Origin: Bordetella parapertussis
Lineage (GTDB): Bacteria > Pseudomonadota > Gammaproteobacteria > Burkholderiales > Burkholderiaceae_B
DNA length: 34,521 nucleotides
NCBI GenBank assembly: GCA_945911685.1
Contig: CAMEAW010000018.1
Coordinates: forward strand, 1 to 34,521
Reading direction: 5' to 3'
The notes under the pieces are model-generated. The model had not been told where the DNA came from. It made no database searches and saw only the letters and a list, made by a program, of their open reading frames with translations. Each line of letters begins with the position of its first letter. The first letter of the stretch is position 1. This document shows, piece after piece, positions 16,569-24,880 of the stretch. A program made the position numbers and the translations under genes.

Positions 16569-16584
16569 TTTTTTTCCTTTGCCG

Positions 16585-16986
16585 TCAGGCCAATTTAAAC
16601 ATTGGGATCGCAGGGCCCTCATCGCTCGGCTTAAAGGTCACCTCAACCTTCTGCCCGCAACGAATCGTATCCAAGTCGCAATCAACAATGTTCGTGAGCA
16701 TCGTGATGCCTTCATCAAGCGTGACATAGGCAATGGCATACGGCACTGGGCCCGACGTACGCGTGACGCTATAGCTGTACACCGTACCCGTACCTTTCAC
16801 TTGTTTAAATTCTGTTTTATCGCTAAAGCAAAACGGGCATAGCGCACGCGGGTAGTGATGATATTGTTTGCAGTCGTTGCAATACTTCATCATCAACTTG
16901 CCTTGTGTGGCCGCATCAAAATAAGGCTCATCGCCATAGTTGAGCTTTGGGGCAGGGATTTTTCTGTCTTGATAGGGTGTGGTCAT
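16585..16986 (-). CDS. DUF35 OB-fold / zinc-ribbon protein, partner of thiolase-like enzyme
   Basis: The 133 residues include a rubredoxin-like zinc ribbon with Cys36, Cys39, Cys50 and Cys53 (CNDC...CPFC). An OB-fold follows, with GTGTVYSYSVTRTSGPVPYAIAYV in two parts and a late CGQKVEVTF. DUF35 proteins bind acyl-CoA or form complexes with thiolase-like enzymes and MaoC hydratases. Examples are the DUF35 domain of ChsH2 bound to the steroid aldolase Ltp2, and archaeal HMG-CoA synthase complexes. The gene is four bases downstream of the thiolase-like gene, whose end supplies its ribosome site (AAAGAGAG). This strongly suggests a complex of the two. Confidence 0.93.
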   Translation of the reverse strand: MTTPYQDRKIPAPKLNYGDEPYFDAATQGKLMMKYCNDCKQYHHYPRALCPFCFSDKTEFKQVKGTGTVYSYSVTRTSGPVPYAIAYVTLDEGITMLTNIVDCDLDTIRCGQKVEVTFKPSDEGPAIPMFKLA

Positions 16987-16990
16987 GGCG

Positions 16991-18148
16991 TTACTCTCTT
17001 TCCATAATCAATGTGGCACTGCCGTGACGGGTACTGAGCGAGCCGCCGGTTCCGTGCGCCAAGGCAATATCGCAGTTTTTAACTTGCACTAAGGGATGGG
17101 CTTCGCCGCGCAATTGGCGTACAGCCTCAATGATTTTGGTGATGCCGCCACGGTTCACCGGATGGTTGTTACACATCCCACCGCCATCGGTATTGAAGGG
17201 CAATTTTCCTACCCCAGAAATCAAGTTGCCATCCATCACAAACTTGCCACCCTCGCCTTTTTTACAAAAGCCCAGATCCTCAAGCGTCATCACCACAGTG
17301 ATCGTAAAGCTGTCGTAAATTGAGGCGTACTTGATGTCGCTAGGCTTGACGCCGGCTTCGGCAAAGGCAATTGGACCCGAACGCACCGCACCGGTATACG
17401 TGATATCAATCTTGCCACCCATCTGACCCTTAGGTGATTCGCCCGCGCCAATTAACTTCACTAACGGACGTTTCAACCGTTTCGCAACCTCTGGGCTCAC
17501 CACGATGACCGCACCACCACCATCGGTCACCACGCAGCAATCCATGCGATGCAGTGGGTCTGCAATCAAAGGCGAATTCACAACGTCTTCGACCGTGACC
17601 ACTTTCTTTAAGTAAGCGTTAGGATTGTGTTGCGCATGGTGCGATGCAGAAACCTTGACCCAAGCCAGTTGTTCGCTGGTGGTACCAAACTCATACATAT
17701 GACGCATTGCAGCAAGCGCGTATAAATTTACCGTGACAGGCCCGTAGGGCATTTCAAACGGGGTATCTGGGATGGCGGTATCCAAGTCACGCGCGATCGT
17801 GCCAGGACGCCCAAACCCTGCACAGGTAATCAAGGCAACGCTACACTTGCCCGCCGCGATGGCTTCAGCCGCATGCGCGACTAAATACATGTAAGACGAG
17901 CCGCCGGTGTTGGTCGAGTCAGAGTGCTTAACTGTCAACCCCATGTAGTCAATCATATTGATGCCACCCAGGCTACCAGGCGCGTCGGTCGAGCAATAAT
18001 AACCATCGACGTCGTGAATGGTCAGGCCGGCGTCTTCAAGCGCCCCCTTGGCGCATTCAGCGTGCAAGTGTGCCAACGACATATTTGTGATTTTGCGAGC
18101 CGGGTGCTCAAAAATCCCGGCGATATAGGCCTTGCCTTTGATACTCAT
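16991..18148 (-). CDS. thiolase-like protein of the SCP-x/Ltp2 type lacking the nucleophilic cysteine
   Basis: The 385 residues have the SCP-x thiolase layout: an N-terminal KAYIAGIFEHPARK, the pairing region DVDGYYCSTDAPG and the late HPVNRGG and AHGTGGSLSTRHG loops. At the place where SCP-x thiolases have NNCxTGS, this protein reads NTGGSS, so the acyl-accepting Cys is probably replaced by Gly83. The SCP-x motif HDCF is YDSF here (Tyr278). His329 in NNHPVNRGG is kept. This combination, with a DUF35 gene next door, recalls Ltp2-type retro-aldolases rather than true thiolases. It may cleave a beta-hydroxyacyl-CoA. It is the first gene of the leftward unit, has an AGGGA box and faces the palindrome upstream. 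Confidence 0.88.
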   Translation of the reverse strand: MSIKGKAYIAGIFEHPARKITNMSLAHLHAECAKGALEDAGLTIHDVDGYYCSTDAPGSLGGINMIDYMGLTVKHSDSTNTGGSSYMYLVAHAAEAIAAGKCSVALITCAGFGRPGTIARDLDTAIPDTPFEMPYGPVTVNLYALAAMRHMYEFGTTSEQLAWVKVSASHHAQHNPNAYLKKVVTVEDVVNSPLIADPLHRMDCCVVTDGGGAVIVVSPEVAKRLKRPLVKLIGAGESPKGQMGGKIDITYTGAVRSGPIAFAEAGVKPSDIKYASIYDSFTITVVMTLEDLGFCKKGEGGKFVMDGNLISGVGKLPFNTDGGGMCNNHPVNRGGITKIIEAVRQLRGEAHPLVQVKNCDIALAHGTGGSLSTRHGSATLIMERE

Positions 18149-18168
18149 TGTGTTGTCCCTGTAAATCT

Positions 18169-18228
18169 TTTGGTTTAAACCAAATATTAGAACTGGTCGG
18201 CTGTCAGCCTCGTCTTGGTTTTATACCA
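18169..18228. promoter_or_regulatory. perfect 16-bp palindrome and a second dyad in the divergent control region (putative operator)
   Basis: TTTGGTTTAAACCAAA at 18169-18184 is a perfect palindrome, 20 bases upstream of the thiolase-like start codon. A related imperfect dyad TGGT-N5-ACCA lies at 18216-18228 (TGGTTTTATACCA). A further short inverted repeat, GGTAC-CTA-GATACC, lies at about 18302-18315, before the rightward gene. The 181-bp region separates the two halves of the catabolic cluster, so a single dimeric repressor or activator could control both. No regulator gene is present in the cluster. The dyads are seen directly; their function is inferred. Confidence 0.5.
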
Positions 18229-18329
18229 CTCAAATCACGCCTTTTGGCAGTGGTTTTTCTTTTTTCACCGAAAAGGATTTTTTGCTCTAAGCTATTGCTT
18301 AAGGTACCTAGATACCACTTGGAGACAAT

Positions 18330-19127
18330 ATGCCAGAGCAGTCATCACCATTACTTAGGTCGGTGCACGAGGGCGTCATGACGCTTGTCATGAATCGCCC
18401 AGAGCGTCTCAATGCGCTCAGCCCAGAGCTCTATGACCAGCTCGCGCAAGCGCTGCTTGAGGCCAAAGACAATCGGCAAATCGGAGCGATTGTGCTGACT
18501 GGCGCAGGCACCGCTTTTTGTGCGGGTGGCGATGTGGCGCGTATGGCCAACTCACCCGCAGAGACCCTATCGTTTGAGCAAAAGGTCGTGCGCCTGCGCC
18601 GGCGCAATCAAATTACCGAACTGCTTCACACCCTGCCCATTCCAACCATCGCGATGATTCGTGGCCCCGCTGCAGGCGCCGGACTGTCTTTAGCGTTGGC
18701 CTGCGATTTTCGGTATGCGGATGATTCGGCAAAATTCAAAACGGCTTTCATCAACGTTGGGTTACCTGGCGATTTCGGCGGGCATTATTTTTTACCGCGT
18801 ATCGTCGGTTTTGCGAAGGCTCGCGAGCTGTATTTGCTATCGCCCGCACTCGGTGCGCAGCAAGCGCAAGAGTTGGGCATGCTGACCGCCTTGTTTTCGC
18901 GCGACCGCCTTGAACCGGAGGTCACTGCAATCGCCCAAAAACTTGCCAACGGCCCGCGACAAGCCCTCGCGCTCATGAAAGACAACTTAAACCAAGCCTT
19001 GCAAAACACCTTAGATCAAACGCTGAATCAAGAAGCCATTAATCATGTGACCGCCACGCTCACCGCCGATCACAAAGAGGCAGCCCAAGCTTTTATTGAA
19101 AAACGCCCACCAAAATTTGAACACTAA
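18330..19127 (+). CDS. enoyl-CoA hydratase/isomerase family protein (PaaG-like active site)
   Basis: The 265 residues have the crotonase fold. The two oxyanion-hole segments are GTAFCAGGDVARM (about 60-72) and RGPAAGAGLSLALACDFRYA (111-130). Neither catalytic glutamate of a true hydratase is in its usual place. The region that normally holds the second Glu reads KTAFINVGLPGDFGGHYFLP, with Asp148. This is the pattern of PaaG- and delta3-delta2-isomerase-type members, which use an aspartate. So double-bond isomerisation is more likely than hydration. It is the first gene of the rightward unit, and the start is preceded by TTGGAGAC. It diverges from the thiolase-like gene. Confidence 0.92.
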   Translation: MPEQSSPLLRSVHEGVMTLVMNRPERLNALSPELYDQLAQALLEAKDNRQIGAIVLTGAGTAFCAGGDVARMANSPAETLSFEQKVVRLRRRNQITELLHTLPIPTIAMIRGPAAGAGLSLALACDFRYADDSAKFKTAFINVGLPGDFGGHYFLPRIVGFAKARELYLLSPALGAQQAQELGMLTALFSRDRLEPEVTAIAQKLANGPRQALALMKDNLNQALQNTLDQTLNQEAINHVTATLTADHKEAAQAFIEKRPPKFEH

Positions 19128-19213
19128 CTATCCATCAATATTTGTATCGCCATCGAAGTCGGACATCATTTACACAACTATTCTTATCAATATTTCAAGG
19201 AACCTAGTCAATC

Positions 19214-20113
19214 ATGAGCCGCTTATGTGAAGGACGCGTCGCAATCGTTACCGGCGCTGCACGTGGAATCGGGCGCGAATACGCCTTGCAATTAGCCGCT
19301 TGCGGAGCCAAGGTCGTTGTCAATGACCTCGGGGTATCCAGAGAAGGGCTGGGGCGAGACACCTCAGCCGCGCAACAGGTGGTTGACGAAATCAAAGCTG
19401 CCGGTGGCGAGGCCATCGCAAACTGTGACGACGTCTCTGAGTGGAAAGAGGCCGAGCATATGATCCACAGCACGGTCGAGCACTTTGGCAAGCTCGACGT
19501 TGTGATTAACAATGCGGGCATTCTTCGTGATCGCATGCTCGTCAACATGGAAGAAAGCGAATGGGATGCTGTCATCAAAGTTCACTTAAAAGGAACCTTC
19601 GCACCCTGCCACCACGCCGCCGTGTACTGGAGGGCGCAACAAAAACTCACCGGCGAACCTGTGAACGCCAGGCTCATTAACACTACGTCATTTTCAGGCT
19701 TGCTCGGTAACATTGGGCAAAGCAATTATGGCGCAGCCAAAGCAGGGATCGCTGCGTTCACCATCATCACAGCGCGCGAATTAAAGCGCTATGGGATCAC
19801 GGTGAATGCCATTAGCCCTCATGCACAAACACGGATGACCGAAAGCTTACGTGAGCGCACGCCTGAAGAAATCGCGCAGCGGCATCCTCGTTGGATCGCC
19901 GCGGCTGCAACGTGGTTAGCCAGTGCTGAAAGCTCTGAAGTCACCGCTCGAGTGTTTGAATTAGGCGGTGGTTTTCTTGCAGCGATGGAAGGCTGGCATC
20001 GCGGGCCCCAAGCCGAACCGATCGACAACCCGAACGCAATCGGCACCGTCATGCTGGACTTGGCACGGCGGGCGCGACGCAATGCGGATATGCGCGGTAA
20101 CGATCTGGATTAG
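19214..20113 (+). CDS. SDR family 3-hydroxyacyl-CoA dehydrogenase-like oxidoreductase
   Basis: The 299 residues carry all the SDR marks. The cofactor loop TGAARGIG is at 13-20, Asp38 (NDLG) points to NAD rather than NADP, and NNAG is at 99-102. The Ser159-Tyr172-Lys176 triad is seen as NTTSFSGLLG and NYGAAK. The sequence VVVNDLGVSREGLG with the (F/Y)GAAKxGI site resembles the dehydrogenase domain of peroxisomal multifunctional enzyme 2 and its bacterial relatives, which oxidise 3-hydroxyacyl-CoA. The protein has about 50 residues after the usual SDR core. It starts 86 bases after the crotonase gene (AAGGAACC box) and two bases before the CoA-transferase subunit A gene. Confidence 0.93.
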   Translation: MSRLCEGRVAIVTGAARGIGREYALQLAACGAKVVVNDLGVSREGLGRDTSAAQQVVDEIKAAGGEAIANCDDVSEWKEAEHMIHSTVEHFGKLDVVINNAGILRDRMLVNMEESEWDAVIKVHLKGTFAPCHHAAVYWRAQQKLTGEPVNARLINTTSFSGLLGNIGQSNYGAAKAGIAAFTIITARELKRYGITVNAISPHAQTRMTESLRERTPEEIAQRHPRWIAAAATWLASAESSEVTARVFELGGGFLAAMEGWHRGPQAEPIDNPNAIGTVMLDLARRARRNADMRGNDLD

Positions 20114-20115
20114 TC

Positions 20116-20787
20116 ATGATCAATAAGCGTGTTGACTCAATGGCGCAAGCTATACAAGGTATCAAGGATGGCGATGTACTGCTGATTGGCGGTTTCGGTA
20201 CGTCTGGCCGACCCGCTGAGCTGTTGGCCGGCGTCTTTGACTTAGGGGTGAAAGACCTTACCTTAGTGGCGAATAATGCAACGACCGGCACCGACGTCAT
20301 AGCGGATCTGATGCGAGCCAATCGAGTCAAAAAGATGGTGTGTTCGTTTCCGCGCGCCTTGGTCGGAAAGACTATCTTTGATGAACTGTACAGTGCGGGC
20401 AAGATCGAGCTTGAATTGGTGCCTCAGGGTACCTTGGCTGAGCGCATTCGAGCAGGTGCGGCTGGCATCGGTGGTTTCTTTACGCGAACGGCCGCGGGTA
20501 CCGAGTTAGCGCGCGGCAAAGAAACTCGCCTCATCGATGGACAAGAATACGTTTTTGAAAAACCACTCGTCGGCGACGTCGCGCTGCTTCAAGCAAAGAA
20601 AGGTGACCGCTGGGGCAATCTGGTTTACCACCGTGGCGCACGTGTCAATAACCCTATGATGGCCGGCGCAGCAAAACTGGTCATTGCGCAAGTCGACGAG
20701 TTTGTCCAATTAGGCGAACTCGATCCTGAACACATCATCACACCAGGCGTCTTCATCGACCGAGTTATTGAAATCAAACGGCGCTAG
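20116..20787 (+). CDS. 3-oxoacid CoA-transferase subunit A
   Basis: The 223 residues match the alpha subunit of PcaI/ScoA-type family I CoA-transferases. Features are GDVLLIGGFGTSGRPAELLAG, the LVPQGTLAERIRAGAAGIGG signature, TAAGTELARGKE, and the C-terminal VQLGELDPEHIITPGVFIDR. It starts two bases after the SDR gene. The protein ends with FIDRVIEIKRR. The DNA immediately after it repeats this end in another frame, which suggests the gene has acquired a new 3' end by recombination. It should pair with the subunit B encoded just downstream, moving CoA from succinyl- or acetyl-CoA to an acid, or the reverse. Confidence 0.94.
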   Translation: MINKRVDSMAQAIQGIKDGDVLLIGGFGTSGRPAELLAGVFDLGVKDLTLVANNATTGTDVIADLMRANRVKKMVCSFPRALVGKTIFDELYSAGKIELELVPQGTLAERIRAGAAGIGGFFTRTAAGTELARGKETRLIDGQEYVFEKPLVGDVALLQAKKGDRWGNLVYHRGARVNNPMMAGAAKLVIAQVDEFVQLGELDPEHIITPGVFIDRVIEIKRR

Positions 20788-20792
20788 GTACG

Positions 20793-20867
20793 TTAATCGA
20801 CCGTGTCATTGAGATAAAAAATGAAGTCTCTCTTACTTTTTACTGCGAGGCCATACAGAAAAAATGA
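20793..20867 (+). pseudogene. remnant 3' end of a second subunit A gene
   Basis: Frame 3 from 20793 reads LIDRVIEIKNEVSLTFYCEA and ends IQKK-stop at 20865-20867. It repeats the end of the intact subunit A, FIDRVIEIK. The two DNA copies (20751-20778 and 20792-20819) agree at about 22 of 28 positions, with most differences at silent third positions. The stop codon of the remnant overlaps the subunit B start as ATGA, the normal coupling for such gene pairs. It therefore looks like the tail of the original subunit A, left behind when the rest was replaced. It has no start codon and is not expected to make a protein. Confidence 0.6.
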
Positions 20868-21565
20868 AAGGGTTAACTAGAAAAGATATTGCACGTGTCG
20901 CAGCAGAAGATATCCCCGAGGGTTACTGCGTGAACCTCGGCATTGGTTTGCCGACCATGATTGCGGATTACATTCCCGAGGGGCGTGAGGTATTACTGCA
21001 GAGTGAACAAGGCCTGCTCGGACTTGGACCCGCACCCGAGCCCGGGCAAGAAGACGACGATGTCGTCGGTGCCGGCAAGTCGCACCTGACTCTCTTAAAG
21101 GGTGCCTCAGTGTTTAGTCATAGCGATTCTTTTTTAATGATTCGTGGCGGGCACATCGACATCGCCTGCTTAGGCGCCTTTCAAGTCGCCGAAAATGGCG
21201 ATCTCGCCAACTGGTCAACTGGCTCTTTAACTGAAACACCAGGGGTGGGCGGCGCGATGGACCTTGCAGCGGGCGCGGCCAGCGTCTGGGTGCTGATGGA
21301 GCATTGCCAGAGGGATGGTGCACCTCGGCTGCTAGAGCGTTGTGCTTATCCCTTAACTGGCCACAAGTGTGTCACCAGAATTTATACAAATTTTGCCTTA
21401 ATCGAGGTCACTCCACAAGGCTTCGTCGTTCAGCGCATCGCCGACGACATTGACTTTGATTCGCTACAGAAGCTGACCGGCGCCACGCTGCATCTCAGCC
21501 CGACCTGTCAACCCTATCGACCTCACCTCATCGCAAACGATGGCGCGTTGAGCGTTACACCGTAA
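20864..21565 (+). CDS. 3-oxoacid CoA-transferase subunit B
   Basis: The 233 residues match the beta subunit of family I CoA-transferases. They include CVNLGIGLPTMIADYIPEG, the active-site LQSEQGLLGLGP with Glu48 as the predicted CoA-thioester nucleophile, and MIRGGHIDIACLGAFQVAE. The nucleophile motif is SEQG rather than the usual SENG. GVGGAMDLAAGA and LTGHKCVTRIYTNFALIEV follow. The start codon overlaps the stop of the subunit A remnant. The intact subunit A ends 76 bases upstream, so direct translational coupling with it has been lost. The best ribosome box (GAGG) is about 13 bases away, which is weak. It is followed by the NMO-type gene after 12 bases. Confidence 0.93.
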   Translation: MKGLTRKDIARVAAEDIPEGYCVNLGIGLPTMIADYIPEGREVLLQSEQGLLGLGPAPEPGQEDDDVVGAGKSHLTLLKGASVFSHSDSFLMIRGGHIDIACLGAFQVAENGDLANWSTGSLTETPGVGGAMDLAAGAASVWVLMEHCQRDGAPRLLERCAYPLTGHKCVTRIYTNFALIEVTPQGFVVQRIADDIDFDSLQKLTGATLHLSPTCQPYRPHLIANDGALSVTP

Positions 21566-22546
<981 letters not shown>

Positions 22547-22691
22547 ATGTCTTCTGACAACAACTTGTATGACACAAAAGCGTGCCTAACAATTGATCGC
22601 GTAGCTGGGTTATTTTTAAAGTTAGAACCACACACCGTCGCGCGACACTTTTCTATCTACTCAACTAACAACAAGATCTCAGGAGTCAGCT

Positions 22692-23147
22692 ATGCTTGAA
22701 GTCGAATTTCCTTCAGATATGAAGCAATATGTTGGTCAAAAAGTTGGCAGCAGTGATTGGCTGACCGTAGACCAAAAACGGATCGATGACTTTGCTGCGG
22801 TCTCGGGTGACCACAACTGGATTCACATTGATCGCGAGCGTGCCAAACAACAAATGCCTGATGGTAAAACAATCGCCCACGGCATGCTCACGCTGTCTCT
22901 CGTCACCTACTTGGCCAGTCAAATTGTTCGGATTAAGCAACGCTCACGCGGGGTCAACTATGGCCAAAACAAAGTGCGCTTCGTCAGCCCCGTGCAATGC
23001 GGCGCTCGCATTCGCTTACACCGAACGCTCGAAAAATACGACGAGATCGAGGGCGGCGCACGGCTGACGTATAGCAACACCGTTGAAATTGAAGGCGTTA
23101 CAAAACCCGCACTCGTGGCAGAAACGCTTACCGTTGTTTACAGGTAA
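22692..23147 (+). CDS. MaoC family dehydratase (hotdog fold)
   Basis: The 151 residues have the hydratase-2 signature FAAVSGDHNWIHIDRERAK. The catalytic Asp40 and His45 stand in the DxNxxH arrangement; the usual Pro after Asn is Trp, as in NodN-like members. IAHGMLTLSLVTYL forms the central hotdog helix. The enzyme would add water to a trans-2-enoyl-CoA in the R direction. It complements the crotonase of the cluster, which seems built for isomerisation. A strong AGGAG box lies eight bases ahead. The 145-bp gap before the gene is AT-rich in its middle and contains no ORF I can support. Confidence 0.92.
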   Translation: MLEVEFPSDMKQYVGQKVGSSDWLTVDQKRIDDFAAVSGDHNWIHIDRERAKQQMPDGKTIAHGMLTLSLVTYLASQIVRIKQRSRGVNYGQNKVRFVSPVQCGARIRLHRTLEKYDEIEGGARLTYSNTVEIEGVTKPALVAETLTVVYR

Positions 23148-23251
23148 AGCGATACAACAGCACGCAGAGAAAGCACCTCAAGCGCGACAGTTCGCAGAGT
23201 CAACACCACAGCACTTCATCGCAGCACCATGACATACCCACAGGAGGCAAT

Positions 23252-24214
23252 ATGCGCATTCCACGTTTGATCCTAAGTTCTGTCCTGTCTTTTTTCACGA
23301 CGCTTGCATGTGCGCAAAACTTTCCGACTCAACCGATAAGATTGCTGGTGCCCTATGGACCAGGCTCGGGCACCGATGTCATTGCAAGACTGTTAGCTAA
23401 GCTTGCTGGCCCAGAACTCGGCCAGTCTCTCATCATAGAAAATAAACCTGGTGCCAACGGCACGCTCGGTGCGAGTCAACTGATCAATGCAAAACCAGAC
23501 GGTTATCTGTTGAGTATTGTGCCGGTCGGCATCTTTCGCCAGCAGCACGTCGTGCAAACCAACCTCGACCCTCTCAAACATCTCACCTTCATTAGCTCGC
23601 TAGTGGATTACAACTACCTGATTGCGGTGCGGGCAGACTCACGCTGGAAGTCTGTCAAAGAACTCGCCGTAGATGCCCAAGCACATCCGGGCTATCCCTT
23701 TGGCTCACCCGGTATTTTTAGTACACCTCAGTTATCGATGGAAGCCTTTGCCAGAGCCGGAAACTTCAAGGTCACTCACGTTCCATACAAAAGTGCGTCA
23801 GACATCGTCACGGGCTTAATGAGCGGCCAAGTCGATATCTTTATCGGAGCAGGTTCGCCAGCGCTTGACGGTTTTATTAAAGACGGTCGAGCCCGCCTAC
23901 TTGCCAGCCTGTCAGAGAGGCGTCTTGAGTCCTATCCAAACGTACCAACGTTAAAAGAAGAGGGTTTTAATGTAGTGGCGCTGTCGCCATTTGGTGTGGT
24001 CGGGCCGATTGGCATGGATCCGGCCATTATCAACAAGCTGGACCGCGCTTTTGCCATAGCGATTAAGAATCAAGAGTTTAGCGATATGGTGAAAAGAAAC
24101 TTGATGGAAATTAAGTATATGGGGCCAAAAGAATATCAAGAGTACGCTGAGAAGACAGCAGTGCTCGAAAAAGAGCAGATGCAACTTTTGCTGAAATCAA
24201 TGCCCAAGAACTAA
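23252..24214 (+). CDS. Bug-family periplasmic solute receptor, end of rightward unit
   Basis: This 320-residue protein has a signal peptide (about 1-21, ending ACA-Q), and AGGAGG sits just ahead of the start. The family signatures are FPTQPIRLLVPYGPGSGTD, IENKPGANGTLGASQL, AKPDGYLLSI and HVPYKSASDIVTGLMSGQ. The first loop reads GPGSGTD where other Bug proteins here have (A/P)xGGxxD. It is the second receptor in this cluster. The two catabolic half-operons each carry one, which suggests two related substrates or one broad class of acids. It converges on trxC with four bases between the stop codons. Confidence 0.93.
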   Translation: MRIPRLILSSVLSFFTTLACAQNFPTQPIRLLVPYGPGSGTDVIARLLAKLAGPELGQSLIIENKPGANGTLGASQLINAKPDGYLLSIVPVGIFRQQHVVQTNLDPLKHLTFISSLVDYNYLIAVRADSRWKSVKELAVDAQAHPGYPFGSPGIFSTPQLSMEAFARAGNFKVTHVPYKSASDIVTGLMSGQVDIFIGAGSPALDGFIKDGRARLLASLSERRLESYPNVPTLKEEGFNVVALSPFGVVGPIGMDPAIINKLDRAFAIAIKNQEFSDMVKRNLMEIKYMGPKEYQEYAEKTAVLEKEQMQLLLKSMPKN

Positions 24215-24218
24215 GCTT

Positions 24219-24650
24219 TTAACCCGCGTCTTGCATTGCGCGCTGTACAAACTGCTCAAGCGATGGCGCAGGTAACGCCCCACTGACGCGCGTCAGTTCT
24301 TTGCCTTTTGAATAGGCCGCCAACGTCGGGATTGACCGAATGCTTAGTCGTTGCGACAGCGCTTGGTTCTCTTCGGTATTGACCTTAACGTGCAGCGCTT
24401 CATTGGTGTGTTTGAGCGCACTAGCCTGAAAGGTTGGCGCAAACATCTTGCACGGGCCGCACCACGAGGCCCAAAAGTCGGCGATGACCGGCAGTGGCGA
24501 CTGGGCAGTTAACTCACCAAACAATTGCTCATCAACCTCAAGTGGGGCTGACAATAAATCCTTTTGACACGCGCCACAAATTGGCTGGCTCGCCAGACGC
24601 TCAATCGCAAGCTGATTGGTCTTGTGGCAATGAGGGCATGGGATTTTCAT
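24219..24650 (-). CDS. trxC: thioredoxin 2 (TrxC)
   Basis: The frame is open to 24695, but the ATG at 24650 starts the canonical TrxC N-terminus MKIPCPHCHKTN and has GGAG about ten bases ahead, giving 143 residues. Cys5, Cys8, Cys25 and Cys28 form the zinc site special to thioredoxin 2. The thioredoxin domain has the redox motif WCGPC (Cys64, Cys67), then KVNTEEN and the cis-Pro loop IRSIPTLAAYSKGKE. It reduces protein disulfides in the cytosol and is often part of the peroxide response. It stands alone on the minus strand. Confidence 0.95.
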   Translation of the reverse strand: MKIPCPHCHKTNQLAIERLASQPICGACQKDLLSAPLEVDEQLFGELTAQSPLPVIADFWASWCGPCKMFAPTFQASALKHTNEALHVKVNTEENQALSQRLSIRSIPTLAAYSKGKELTRVSGALPAPSLEQFVQRAMQDAG

Positions 24651-24742
24651 GAGGTGGCTCCCAAAAGTAAAGGATGATTTGAGGAAAAAGGTCAAAAATA
24701 AAGTGTCGTGTGCTGAATAAGAGCTGATACTTGCGCCGCGTC

Positions 24743-24782
24743 AAAACTTATTATTACGCTACATAAAAACTCATTATTACGC
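24743..24782. repeat. pair of 17-bp direct repeats upstream of trxC
   Basis: AAAACTTATTATTACGC (24743-24759) and AAAACTCATTATTACGC (24766-24782) differ at one base and start 23 bases apart, about two helical turns. They lie 93-132 bases upstream of the trxC start, in a 230-bp AT-rich gap that otherwise holds no gene I can support. A weaker third half (ACAAATTCATT) follows. They could be paired binding sites for a regulator on one face of the DNA; this is only inferred. Confidence 0.45.
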
Positions 24783-24880
24783 GCATTACAAATTCATTGG
24801 TTATATGATGCCAAAAAATCAAAATTCAAGGCTTCGTTTTCGACGAATCAAATCCTTACGAAGCGCCAGGCCTTGTGCCT

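Noticed and set aside
20821..20867. Possible small gene starting at the ATG at 20821
   Set aside because: There is no convincing ribosome site or homology; the stretch is better explained as the tail of the former subunit A gene in frame 3.
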